Position numbers and translations under genes: made by a program. Shown here one piece after another: positions 16,590-25,449 of a DNA stretch of 64,000 bases (position 1 is its first letter; each line of letters starts with the position of its first letter). Below the pieces are notes generated by a model. The model did not search any database and was not told the origin of the DNA. It saw nothing but the letters and a program-made list of their open reading frames with translations. Source of the stretch: Geothrix campi (GTDB lineage Bacteria > Acidobacteriota > Holophagae > Holophagales > Holophagaceae); assembly GCF_024609265.1 (NCBI RefSeq), contig NZ_JANHMP010000001.1, forward strand, positions 124,001 to 188,000, written 5' to 3'.

Positions 16590-18821
16590 ATGAAGGCAAG
16601 GTGGTGGCTGGTGTTGCTGGTGCTCCTCGCGGGCTTCGGCGTGCTGGGACTGGGTGGGCGGCAGATCGCCCAGAATGCGCCCCCGATCCCGCAGCGGATC
16701 GTGGCGGAGGACGGCACCCAGCTGGTGGGCCCCGGACAGATCCTCGAAGGCCAGGTCAGCTACCTGGGTCACGGTGGCCAGCACATCGGTTCCATTTGGG
16801 GCCACGGGGCTTACCTGGCGCCGGACTGGTCGGCCAAGGCCCTGCACCAGTGGGCCTCCCACACCCTCGACGGGGTGAAGGCCCAGGGCGTTTCCATCGC
16901 GGATGCCAAGGCAAGCACCGTATCCATATTTCAGAACAATAGGTATGAATTATCCACCGACACGCTGACGCTGAATGCCGCCCAGGCCGCTGCCTACCTG
17001 GCGACCCGCGCCGAGCTGGCGAAGGTCGCGGTGGAAGGCGACAAGGGCGCGGCCATTCCTGCCCGGTGGATTCCCACCATGCAGGAGGGCGAGCGGGTGG
17101 CCGACTTCTGGCTGTGGACGGCCTGGTCCGCCGCGGCCCGCCGTCCCGGCGCGGACCACAGCTACACCCAGAACTGGCCCCAGGAGCCCCTGGTGGGCAA
17201 CACCATCACGCCCATCAGCCACCTCTGGAGCATCCTCTCCATCATTCTCCTGATCCTGGGCGTGGGTCTCATGGTGTGGCACCACGCCACCCAGCCGGCC
17301 GAGGAATTCCCGGATCCCAAGCCCATCCCCCCCGCTCCGGCCACTCCCAGCCAGCGCTGGTCCGCCATCTACTTTGCGGTCGCCATGGCCCTGTTCCTGG
17401 TGCAGATCGGCATGGGCGTCATGACGGCCCACGACGCGGTGGAAGGCAACGGGCTCTACGGGCTGGATCTGTCGCACATCCTGCCCTACGCGGCCTCCCG
17501 CACCTGGCACCTGCAGCTGGCGGTCTTCTGGATCGCCACCTGCTGGCTGGCCACGGGCCTCTACCTGGGCCCCAAGCTCAGCGCCAAGGAGCCCAAGGGC
17601 CAGTGGCTGGGCGTCGCCGGGCTACTCGCCGCCCTGGTGGTGGTCGTGGTCGGGGCCCTCGTGGGTGCCCACCAGGCCATTGTCGGCAAGCTGTCGGGTT
17701 CCTTCATGCTGGGCCACCAAGGCTATGAGTACGTGGAACTGGGCCGCCTCTGGCAGATCCTGCTGACGGTCGGCATGGTCATCTGGCTGGTGCTGGTGCT
17801 GCGCTCGCTGCTGCCCGCCCTGAAGGGTGAGAAGGGCCGCCTGGGCCTGCTCAAGCTCTTCGTGCTGTCGGCCATCGCCATCCCGCTCTTCTACTCCGCG
17901 GGGTTCATGTACACCCGTGAGACCCACATCGCCATGGCGGAATACTGGCGCTGGTGGGTGGTCCACCTCTGGGTGGAGGGCTTCTTCGAGGTCTTCGCCA
18001 CCGTCGCCATCGCGCTGCTCTCCACGCGCATGGGCCTCCTTCGCGAAAGCACCGCGCTCCGCGCCGTGAGCCTCTCCATGGGCCTCTTTCTGGGCAGCGG
18101 TGTCATCGGCACCTTCCACCACCTCTACTACACCGGCTCCCCGGCCTCCATCGCGGCCCTGGGCTCCGTGTTCAGCGCCCTGGAGATCGTGCCCCTCACC
18201 ATCGTGGGCTTCGAGATCGCCATGAGCCTGAAGGCCGGCCGGGCTCTGGGTAGCGGGTACGAGTGGCCCTTCAAGTTCTTCGCGGCGGTCTGCTTCTGGA
18301 ACCTGCTGGGCGCCGGTGTCTTCGGCATGCTCATCAACCCGCCCTCGGTGCTCTACTTCGGCCAGGGTATGAACACCACGCCCATCCACAGCCACGCCGC
18401 ACTCTTCGGGGTCTACGGCTTCCTGGCGATCTCCCTCATGCTCTTCGCCCTGCGCGGCATGACGCCGGACAAGGCCTGGGACGAGAAGTGGCTGAAGTGG
18501 GGCTTCTGGGGCCTGAACCTGGGCCTTGTCCTGATGCTGGCGCTGTCGCTGATCCCCAGCGGCTTCTACCAGGTCGCCCAGAGCCTCGAGCATGGCACCT
18601 GGTATGCCCGCAGCGCCGAAGTGGTGCAGTCCCCCCTGATGCGCACCTTCACCTGGCTGCGCATGCCCGGCGACACCCTCTTCGGCCTCGGCGCCCTCGC
18701 CGTGATCATCTTCACCTTCAAGGCCGTCATCGGCGCCTGGGGCTGGAGGACCGCCGAGGAGATCAAGCCTGCCCGCACAGAAGTGGACGCGGTCCCCGCC
18801 TTCGCAGTGGCCGAGGACTGA
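16590..18821 (+). CDS. norB: quinol-dependent nitric oxide reductase (qNOR)
   Basis: A 743-residue membrane enzyme that reduces 2 NO to N2O with electrons from quinol. The N-terminal 220 residues form the periplasmic extension of qNOR (after a first membrane helix WWLVLLVLLAGFGVLGLGG). That domain has no CXXCH, as expected for the quinol type. About twelve further helices form the haem-copper-oxidase-like core. Conserved histidine segments include LSHILPYAASRTWHLQLAVFW, GTFHHLYYTG and GMNTTPIHSHAALFGVYGFL; the catalytic-centre glutamate region is VEGFFEVFATVAIA. The start at 16590 has GGAGG five to nine bases before it, and a strong terminator follows the stop. Its likely role is detoxifying NO or using it for respiration. 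Confidence 0.95.
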   Translation: MKARWWLVLLVLLAGFGVLGLGGRQIAQNAPPIPQRIVAEDGTQLVGPGQILEGQVSYLGHGGQHIGSIWGHGAYLAPDWSAKALHQWASHTLDGVKAQGVSIADAKASTVSIFQNNRYELSTDTLTLNAAQAAAYLATRAELAKVAVEGDKGAAIPARWIPTMQEGERVADFWLWTAWSAAARRPGADHSYTQNWPQEPLVGNTITPISHLWSILSIILLILGVGLMVWHHATQPAEEFPDPKPIPPAPATPSQRWSAIYFAVAMALFLVQIGMGVMTAHDAVEGNGLYGLDLSHILPYAASRTWHLQLAVFWIATCWLATGLYLGPKLSAKEPKGQWLGVAGLLAALVVVVVGALVGAHQAIVGKLSGSFMLGHQGYEYVELGRLWQILLTVGMVIWLVLVLRSLLPALKGEKGRLGLLKLFVLSAIAIPLFYSAGFMYTRETHIAMAEYWRWWVVHLWVEGFFEVFATVAIALLSTRMGLLRESTALRAVSLSMGLFLGSGVIGTFHHLYYTGSPASIAALGSVFSALEIVPLTIVGFEIAMSLKAGRALGSGYEWPFKFFAAVCFWNLLGAGVFGMLINPPSVLYFGQGMNTTPIHSHAALFGVYGFLAISLMLFALRGMTPDKAWDEKWLKWGFWGLNLGLVLMLALSLIPSGFYQVAQSLEHGTWYARSAEVVQSPLMRTFTWLRMPGDTLFGLGALAVIIFTFKAVIGAWGWRTAEEIKPARTEVDAVPAFAVAED

Positions 18822-18833
18822 GCTCCAACGAAC

Positions 18834-18871
18834 AGGGAAAGGCCCCCGCCGCGAGGCGGGGGCCTTTCCCT
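18834..18871 (+). terminator. rho-independent terminator after qNOR
   Basis: A perfect 17-base stem (18834-18850 with 18855-18871) closes a GCGA loop 13 bases after the qNOR stop. The GC-rich core is GGCCCCCGCC, followed on the right arm by CTTTCCCTT. The left arm begins AGGGAAA, so the hairpin is flanked by A and T tracts on both sides and could also work in reverse, although no gene converges here. Confidence 0.88.
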
Positions 18872-18928
18872 TGTCCAGGCCGCCGGAAGTTGCCCTGTTA
18901 ACCTGACCCGCCCCTTGGGAGGTGCTCT

Positions 18929-19840
18929 GTGGTCCTCATCGCTCTTCTGCTGTTTGTCGTTGGTGCGCTGGCCTGGCGATGGAAGACCAAGGTCGGGTAT
19001 CCCCTGTCCGCCCGCCTGGTGATCCTGCAGTGGGCAGGGCTGGGCCTGGGTCTGGTCGTCCTGCTGGCCTCCATGGCTGTCATCGTGCCCCCGGGGCAGG
19101 CGGGGATCCAGGTGCTGTTCGGCAAGGTGAACAGCGAGCCCCTGCCTTCAGGCCTCCACTTCATCAACCCCTTCACCCAGGTGGTGGAGATGGAAGTCCG
19201 CACCCGGAACTACACCATGTCGACCGTGGGCGACGAAGGCCAGAAGCGGGGCGACGATTCGATCTCGGTCATCACCAGCGACGGGCTGACCGTGAAGCTG
19301 GATGCCACCATCTTCTACTCCCTACAGCAGGCGCGCCTGCCGGAGATCTACCGCACCATCGGGCCCGATGTGGAGGATCGGATCGTGCGCAGCGAGATCC
19401 GCGCCAGCCTGCGCGACGCAGCCGCCAGCCTGTCCGCCACCGAGCTCTACACATCGAAGCGCCAGTCTTTCGTGGACCAGGTGTCGAAAACACTCAAGGC
19501 CGCCTTCGAGGCCCGCGGCATCTCCCTGGAGCAGATGCTGCTCCGCAACGTCATCCTGCCTGAACAGATCACCAAGGCCATCAACGACAAGATCAGCGCA
19601 GACCAGGATGCCCAGAAGATGCTCTTCGTGCTCCAGAAGGAGAAGCAGGAGGCCGAGCGCAAGCGCATCGAGGCCGAAGGCCAGGCCAAGGCCCAGCAGA
19701 TCGTGAGCCAGAGCCTGACCCCCCAGATCATCGAGTACCAGCGCATCCAGGCCCTGCGGGACATCGGCGCCAAGGGCAACCTGATCATCACGCCCATGGG
19801 CGGCGCCACGCCCATGATCCAGGTGCCCGCCCGGAAATAA
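18929..19840 (+). CDS. SPFH/prohibitin-family membrane protein
   Basis: A 303-residue protein with two N-terminal hydrophobic segments (VLIALLLFVVGALAW and LVILQWAGLGLGLVVLLASM). The SPFH domain (about 50-220) contains VPPGQAGIQVLFGKVNSEPL, GLHFINPFTQVVEME and DGLTVKLDATIFYSL. A charged coiled coil follows (about 225-265, LQKEKQEAERKRIEAEGQAK). Stomatin/prohibitin-like proteins form ring scaffolds at the membrane and often modulate proteases. There is no NfeD or protease partner next to it. GTG 18929 is preceded by GGGAGG at a suitable distance. Confidence 0.9.
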   Translation: MVLIALLLFVVGALAWRWKTKVGYPLSARLVILQWAGLGLGLVVLLASMAVIVPPGQAGIQVLFGKVNSEPLPSGLHFINPFTQVVEMEVRTRNYTMSTVGDEGQKRGDDSISVITSDGLTVKLDATIFYSLQQARLPEIYRTIGPDVEDRIVRSEIRASLRDAAASLSATELYTSKRQSFVDQVSKTLKAAFEARGISLEQMLLRNVILPEQITKAINDKISADQDAQKMLFVLQKEKQEAERKRIEAEGQAKAQQIVSQSLTPQIIEYQRIQALRDIGAKGNLIITPMGGATPMIQVPARK

Positions 19841-19923
19841 GCCGGGTGGCCGAGCCCGGGCAGGGGTCAGGTAGGATGGCTCATGGCGGATGAAGCACTG
19901 AAGCAACGTTCGGCGTGGCGCCC

Positions 19924-21114
19924 ATGACCGAGGCGGCCACGTCGAAGGGTGCCCCCTCGACTCGGAACCCTGGGATCGACCTCCTGCGCGGTCTCTCCAT
20001 CCTGTTGGTGGTGCTGCATCACGTGGGGCTGCGCATCCCCCTCAAGCAGGGGGTGCTCGCCACCTTTCTGCCGAGGTGGTTCCTCAATGCGCTGATCTAC
20101 AACGGCTACGAAGCAGTGTTCGTGTTCTTCGTGATTTCGGGGTTTCTCATCACCTCGAACACGCTGGCCCGATGGGGCACCCTGGGGGCGATCGATGCCC
20201 GAAGCTTCTACACTCGCAGGGCTGCGCGCATCCTGCCCTGCCTGGTGGCGCTGGTGGCGGTCCTCAGCGCGCTCCATCTGGCCGGTGCGCGGGACTACGT
20301 CATCAGCCACCCCAACCAGTCGCTCCCCAGGACGATCTTTTCAGCGCTGGGTCTCCACCTGAACTGGTACGAAGGACGCACGGGCTGGCTGCCCGGGAAC
20401 TGGGACGTACTGTGGTCCCTGTCCATCGAGGAAATCTTCTACCTGGGCTTCCCCCTGGTCTGCCTGGGGCTGCGCCGGAAGCGATTCCTGGTGCCCGCCT
20501 TGATCCTGCTCGCCCTGTCCCTGCCGGTGTCGCGTGCCGCCCTCGCCGGAAACGGGATATGGCAGGAGAAGGCCTACCTGCCCGGCATGGCCGGCATTGC
20601 CATGGGTGTTCTCGGCGCTCTGGCCGCGGACTACCTTCGCCCGCAAGGACGTGGGATGGTGCGGCTGGTCGGGGCGGCCGGCGCCATGGGCCTGGCGGCA
20701 GTGCTCTGCTTCGAAGGCAAGATCTGGCCCTACCTGGGGAACGGCACCCTTCTCCTGCTGACGCTCTCGACGGCCGGCCTTGTCCTGGCCTTCCACTGGC
20801 GGGTCTCAAGCGGGCCCGCCAACCCGCTCCCCGGCACGGGTTGGTTGCGTTCTTTCGGGCGTCTGAGCTACGAGATCTACCTCACCCACATGTTCGTGGT
20901 GTGGCCGGTGGTTCGCGCCTTCAAGGCGACCGGCGCCAGCCTCCGGTGGGGCATCCTCTGGTACCTGCCCGCCGCTGCACTCTCCTGGCTGCTCGGTTGG
21001 CTGGTCGCGCGCTACCTTTCCACCCCCAGTGAACACGCCCTGCGGCGAAGACTGATGACGGCAGAACCGACCCTGCCACCGCTCGGCCCGGCGGTGGAAC
21101 AAGTTCAGTCCTAA
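19924..21114 (+). CDS. acyltransferase 3 family membrane protein
   Basis: A 396-residue integral membrane protein with about ten hydrophobic segments. It opens with the family signature PGIDLLRGLSILLVVLHHVG (Arg and catalytic His), followed by EAVFVFFVISGFLIT and SFYTRRAARILPCLVALV. NWDVLWSLSIEEIFYLGFPL near residue 165 is the conserved SLxxEexFY motif. Members O-acylate surface polysaccharide, peptidoglycan or exopolysaccharide using acyl-CoA. The acceptor is unknown and there is no polysaccharide cluster around it. ATG 19924 is chosen; a GTG three codons earlier is equally open, and neither has a strong ribosome site. Confidence 0.88.
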   Translation: MTEAATSKGAPSTRNPGIDLLRGLSILLVVLHHVGLRIPLKQGVLATFLPRWFLNALIYNGYEAVFVFFVISGFLITSNTLARWGTLGAIDARSFYTRRAARILPCLVALVAVLSALHLAGARDYVISHPNQSLPRTIFSALGLHLNWYEGRTGWLPGNWDVLWSLSIEEIFYLGFPLVCLGLRRKRFLVPALILLALSLPVSRAALAGNGIWQEKAYLPGMAGIAMGVLGALAADYLRPQGRGMVRLVGAAGAMGLAAVLCFEGKIWPYLGNGTLLLLTLSTAGLVLAFHWRVSSGPANPLPGTGWLRSFGRLSYEIYLTHMFVVWPVVRAFKATGASLRWGILWYLPAAALSWLLGWLVARYLSTPSEHALRRRLMTAEPTLPPLGPAVEQVQS

Positions 21115-21287
21115 GAACCGTTCCAGGCCTTCTATTCGGCTATTCAGCGCTGGCCCGATCCCTTGACTCCCTTCGATGGCGGGAGTAGATTTCCGTGCCG
21201 TTTTCAATAAATGAGACACGGTATCAATTACCACGGGATCTTGAATGATGCCCGGGGGGTCCGGGCACGACGCCAAAGGAGGGCGGC

Positions 21288-22481
21288 ATGCGAAGGACGA
21301 AAGTACTTGCGATGGTCCTCGGTCTTGGGCTGGGGTTGGCCCACCTTGCCGGGCAGGAGGCTCCCGCCGTTATCCACGGGGACGTGCTGATCCCGGATAC
21401 CAGCCTGGAGGCCAGGGAGGATATCGGTGTCCGGTCCCACACGAACCACCTGGTGCTCCTCCGGCCTGGAGGTGGCCTGGGTCCGGGGGGCGGCATGACT
21501 CCGATGCAGATCCGCGACTTCTATGGCCTTTCAGCCACCGGAGGCCACGATGTCATCGCCATCATCGACGCCTTCCACTATCCGACGGCCCTGAATGACT
21601 TCAACACCTTCTCCGCCATGTTCGGGTTGCCCCAGGAGACTTCCACGGATCCGACGGCCGCCACCAATACGGTCTTCCAGGTTGTCTACCAGGGGGGGAA
21701 GAAGCCAAGGACCAATGCCGGCTGGGCCCTGGAGGCGGCCCTCGACATCGAGTGGGCCCATGCCCTGGCGCCAGCCGCCAAGATCGTCCTCGTGGAGGCC
21801 CAGTCCAACAGCAACGCGAACCTCTACGCAGCCGTGGACCTGGCGGTGTCCCTCGCCGGCGTGAAGCAGGTGTCCATGAGCTGGGGTGGCAGTGAGTCCT
21901 CGGGAGAAACCGCCAACGACACGCACTTCAACGTGAATGGGCCAGCCTTCTTCGCCGCCAGCGGCGACACCGGCGGCAAGACCATCTACCCCTCCACCTC
22001 GCCGTACGTCGTCGCCGTGGGGGGCACCAGCGTGGCCACGGATGCCAACGGCACCTTCACGGGCGAGACCGGCTGGAGTGCCGGCGGAGGCGGCAACAGC
22101 CCCTACGAGGCCAAGCCCAGCTGGCAGACCGCTGTGTCCATGACGGGGTCCGGCCGCGGCGTACCTGACATCTCCTCCGACGCGGACCCCAATACGGGTG
22201 TGGCGGTGTACGACACCACGTCCTACCACGGGCGGTCCGGGTGGTGGGTGGTGGGCGGCACCAGCGTCTCCTCGCCGTGCCTCGCCGGCATGGTGAACCT
22301 GGGCGGCGGAACGTTCACGAACACCACGCAGCTGCTCACGACCATCTATGGCAGCTATCTGAATCCTCCCGCCCCACCCGTGTTCCGCGACATCACCTCG
22401 GGAAACAACGGATTCCCGTGCCTGGTGGGCTGGGACTACGTCACGGGTGTGGGCTCTCCCCAAGGAACCGGCGGGTTCTGA
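21288..22481 (+). CDS. secreted sedolisin (S53) family peptidase with short propeptide
   Basis: A 397-residue exported protein; signal peptide LAMVLGLGLGLAHLAGQEAP. The catalytic domain fills most of the rest. The Glu/Asp pair of sedolisins fits WALEAALDIEWAHALAPAAK near residues 148-167, the oxyanion Asp fits FFAASGDTGG near 225, and the nucleophile Ser is in VVGGTSVSSPCLAGM near 325. FRDITSGNNG and GWDYVTGVGSP near the end make the calcium site. Sedolisins are acid-active serine-carboxyl proteases, usually with a propeptide of about 180 residues. Here only about 70 residues separate the signal from the catalytic fold, so maturation must differ. GGAGG precedes ATG 21288. Confidence 0.88.
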   Translation: MRRTKVLAMVLGLGLGLAHLAGQEAPAVIHGDVLIPDTSLEAREDIGVRSHTNHLVLLRPGGGLGPGGGMTPMQIRDFYGLSATGGHDVIAIIDAFHYPTALNDFNTFSAMFGLPQETSTDPTAATNTVFQVVYQGGKKPRTNAGWALEAALDIEWAHALAPAAKIVLVEAQSNSNANLYAAVDLAVSLAGVKQVSMSWGGSESSGETANDTHFNVNGPAFFAASGDTGGKTIYPSTSPYVVAVGGTSVATDANGTFTGETGWSAGGGGNSPYEAKPSWQTAVSMTGSGRGVPDISSDADPNTGVAVYDTTSYHGRSGWWVVGGTSVSSPCLAGMVNLGGGTFTNTTQLLTTIYGSYLNPPAPPVFRDITSGNNGFPCLVGWDYVTGVGSPQGTGGF

Positions 22482-22497
22482 ACCTTCCGAAACCCCT

Positions 22498-22533
22498 TGA
22501 ACCCGGGTCCCGCTTCACTGAGGCCCGGGTTCA
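22498..22533 (+). terminator. hairpin between sedolisin and ppc
   Basis: TGAACCCGGG (22498-22507) pairs perfectly with CCCGGGTTCA (22524-22533) around a 16-base loop in the gap between two convergent genes. The right arm includes the stop codon of ppc. There is no long T tract, so it may work mainly as a two-way structural terminator. Confidence 0.6.
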
Positions 22534-25281
22534 CCCGCTGTTCCGCAGCCCTGCAGCGATGCCGTTGATGGTGAGCAGAATACTCCGCACCGTGAGGTCG
22601 TCGCTGTCGCCGGCGCGGTAGCGGCGCATCAGCTCCACCTGGAGGTGGTTCAGGGGGTCGAGGTAGGGGAAGCGGTGCTGGATGGAGCGCCTCAGGGCGG
22701 GATTGCCCTCCAGCAATTCACGTTGCCCCGTGATGGCCTTCAGCGCGCGGATGGAGGCGCCACACTCCTCCTGCAGGCGGCCGAAGATTCGGCCTCGCAG
22801 GGCCGCGTCGCTCACCAGGTCCGCATAGCGGGAGGCGATGCCAAGGTCCACCTTGGCGAGCACCATGTCCATGTTGGAGAGCAGGTCGCGGAACGTGGGC
22901 CAGCGGGCGTGCATCTCCCTCAACAAGGCCAGACCCGCCTCGCCGCGCTCCCGTTGGAAGGCTTCGACCGCGGCGCCGAACCCATACCAGCCCGGCAACA
23001 TCAGGCGGCACTGGCTCCAGCTGAAGACCCAGGGGATGGCCCGGAGGTCGGTGATGGCGTGGCCCGCCTTCCGGCTGGCCGGCCTCGAGCCGATGTTGAG
23101 CTGGGCGATCTCGGCGATGGGCGTGGACTCCCAGAAGAACTGCTCAAAGCCCTCCATTCCGTACACGAGATCGCGGTACGCCCGGCAGGCTTCGTTCGAT
23201 AGCGCATCCATGGCTTCCGGGAAGCGGGGGTCCATCCTCACGCCATCAGCATCCGGAAGGCTTGCCTCCAGGGTGGCGGCTACCAGCACGTCAAGGTTGC
23301 GGCGGGCCACGGCCGGATGACCGTATTTGGCGGCGATCACCTCGCCCTGCTCGGTCAGGCGGATCTGGCCGCGCACCGCACCGGGCGGCTGGGCTAGGAT
23401 GGCCTCGTAGCTGGGTCCGCCGCCCCGGCCCACGGATCCGCCGCGGCCATGGAAGAGTCGCAGGCGGATGCCGTGGCGCCTGGCCACTTCCACCAGCCGC
23501 AACTCAGCCTTGTAGAGCTCCCAGCGCGACGTGAGAAAACCGCCGTCCTTGTTGCTGTCCGAATAGCCCAGCATCACCTCCTGCACACCGTCGCGGCTGT
23601 CCAGCAGGCGACGGTAGAGGGGCTGGCGGAGCAGCCCATTCATGATGTCGCCGCAGCGCTGGAGATCCTCGATGGTTTCGAAGAGGGGGATGAGGTTGAT
23701 GTCGAGGCGGCTTTGCGCCGGGCGCAGGATCCCCGCCTCCCGCAGCATCACGGCCGCTTCCAGGAGGTCGGAGACGCTCTCCGTGTGGCTGACGATGCAG
23801 CTGGGGAGGGCCTCCATCCCCAGGCGTCGCTGGGCCTCGGTTGCCGCGTGGAACAGGGCCAGCTCACCCTGGGTCTCTTCGCTGTAGGCCAGGTAGGGCG
23901 AGGCGAGAGGACGTGGGCTCTCCAACTCGGCAACCAGCAGGGTCAACCGTTCCGCTTCGCCCAGGGCTTGGTACCCGGTGCCGGGTCGCACGGCTTCCAG
24001 CAGCTCGGCCACCACCCGTTCATGGACCTCGGAACTCTGCCGCAGATCCAGCGGCGCGAGGTGGAAGCCGAAGACTGACACCGACCGGCGCAGGTCCCGC
24101 AGACGGCCCCGGGCCAGCAGCCGACCTCCATGGGCGCGCAGGGAGCGGTCCAGCGTGTCCAGATCTGCTTTCAGCTCAGCGGGTGAGCCATAGGGCTCCC
24201 CTGGGCCGGGCAGAGGGGCTGCCTCGGTGGCCAACTCATTCCGATGGGTTGCCGAGAGTCGTTCGAAGATCAAGGAGAGGGCCCGTCGATAGGCTTCGTC
24301 CACATGCTGCGGAGACCGGTCCGGAGACTGTTCCGCCAGGTCCTGAACCTCCTGGGAGGCCCGAGTGACCTGCAAGCTGAGGGAGAGTTCCTCGCCGAGG
24401 GCGCGCGTCTCTCGAAGCAGGAATTCCAGGATGGTGCGGGACTGCATCCGCAGCGTCTGCTGAAGCACTTTGGCGGTGACAAAGGGATTGCCATCCCGAT
24501 CGCCGCCGATCCAGCTGCCGACCTGGAAGAAGGGTGGCAACTCCGCATCCCCCCAGGCCGGGTCCAGCCCGAGCCGATCCTCCAGATCCGCATAGAGGGC
24601 AGGGACTTCCCTCAGGAAGGTGCGGTCGAAATAGGAGAGGGCACCGGTGACCTCGTCGGCTACCGCCGGCCGCTGGGGCCGCAGCATGCGGGTCTGCCAA
24701 AGCAGCAACACCTGCCGCTGCAAGTGTTCGTCCCGGAGGGCCGTTTCTCTTGGGGTCGAGGCGAGGCGGTCACGCTCATCAAGCAGTCGGGCGATCTCCA
24801 TCTGGGCATGCAGGACGCTTTTTCGCTGCACTTCGGTGGGGTGGGCAGTGAGCACAGGGCGGACCTGGGCGCTGGCGAAGAAGGCCCGCAGACCATCTGC
24901 ATCCAGTCCCGCACCGGCGGCCCGGTTCAGGGCGTGGCCCAGGGAACTGGGCCGGGGCGGGGCGCTCCCCGTGTGGTGGGCGCGGGACCGCCGGATGTGA
25001 TGCTGGTCTTCGGCCAGGTTGGCGAGCTGGGAGAAGTAGCTAAAGGCGCGGACCACCAGAATGGCGCGACCCGGGCTGAGGCCTTTCAGGATCGCCTTCA
25101 GTTCAAGGCCAGCGCTTGCATCCAGGGCCCTGTGGAAGCGCACCGAACTCTGCCGGATTCGCTCAATGAGCAGGAAGGTCTCCTCACCTTCCTGCAGCCG
25201 GACGGTGTCTCCCAGCAGCCGCCCGAGCAGACGGATGTCCTCCTTCAGGGGCAGATCCTTGTCGGGGTGGTCGGAGTCCAT
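22531..25281 (-). CDS. ppc: phosphoenolpyruvate carboxylase
   Basis: A 916-residue enzyme of normal length. It carboxylates PEP to oxaloacetate to refill the TCA cycle. Catalytic segments are VLTAHPTEVQRKSVL near residue 140 (active His), QEVMLGYSDSNKDGGFLTSR near 555-575 and LRLFHGRGGSVGRGGGPS near 595-612. The conserved C-terminus SILLTINGIAAGLRNSG binds the allosteric inhibitor in this family. It is monocistronic and convergent with the sedolisin. The 168 bp gap to ispH is shared by two divergent promoters. Confidence 0.97.
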   Translation of the reverse strand: MDSDHPDKDLPLKEDIRLLGRLLGDTVRLQEGEETFLLIERIRQSSVRFHRALDASAGLELKAILKGLSPGRAILVVRAFSYFSQLANLAEDQHHIRRSRAHHTGSAPPRPSSLGHALNRAAGAGLDADGLRAFFASAQVRPVLTAHPTEVQRKSVLHAQMEIARLLDERDRLASTPRETALRDEHLQRQVLLLWQTRMLRPQRPAVADEVTGALSYFDRTFLREVPALYADLEDRLGLDPAWGDAELPPFFQVGSWIGGDRDGNPFVTAKVLQQTLRMQSRTILEFLLRETRALGEELSLSLQVTRASQEVQDLAEQSPDRSPQHVDEAYRRALSLIFERLSATHRNELATEAAPLPGPGEPYGSPAELKADLDTLDRSLRAHGGRLLARGRLRDLRRSVSVFGFHLAPLDLRQSSEVHERVVAELLEAVRPGTGYQALGEAERLTLLVAELESPRPLASPYLAYSEETQGELALFHAATEAQRRLGMEALPSCIVSHTESVSDLLEAAVMLREAGILRPAQSRLDINLIPLFETIEDLQRCGDIMNGLLRQPLYRRLLDSRDGVQEVMLGYSDSNKDGGFLTSRWELYKAELRLVEVARRHGIRLRLFHGRGGSVGRGGGPSYEAILAQPPGAVRGQIRLTEQGEVIAAKYGHPAVARRNLDVLVAATLEASLPDADGVRMDPRFPEAMDALSNEACRAYRDLVYGMEGFEQFFWESTPIAEIAQLNIGSRPASRKAGHAITDLRAIPWVFSWSQCRLMLPGWYGFGAAVEAFQRERGEAGLALLREMHARWPTFRDLLSNMDMVLAKVDLGIASRYADLVSDAALRGRIFGRLQEECGASIRALKAITGQRELLEGNPALRRSIQHRFPYLDPLNHLQVELMRRYRAGDSDDLTVRSILLTINGIAAGLRNSG

Positions 25282-25449
25282 GGATAAGGTACCCCCAGGC
25301 CTTTGAAAAGAAGGCCGGCCTGGGACCTAGCGTAAGGGAAATCCAGGTGCCAAGGATTGTGGATGTGGCGACAGACACGCTGTGCGTCGAGCCGGCGGGA
25401 GCGCTATGATGAATAACCTGACCAACCCGGTCAGGATTCTGGGGCACCC

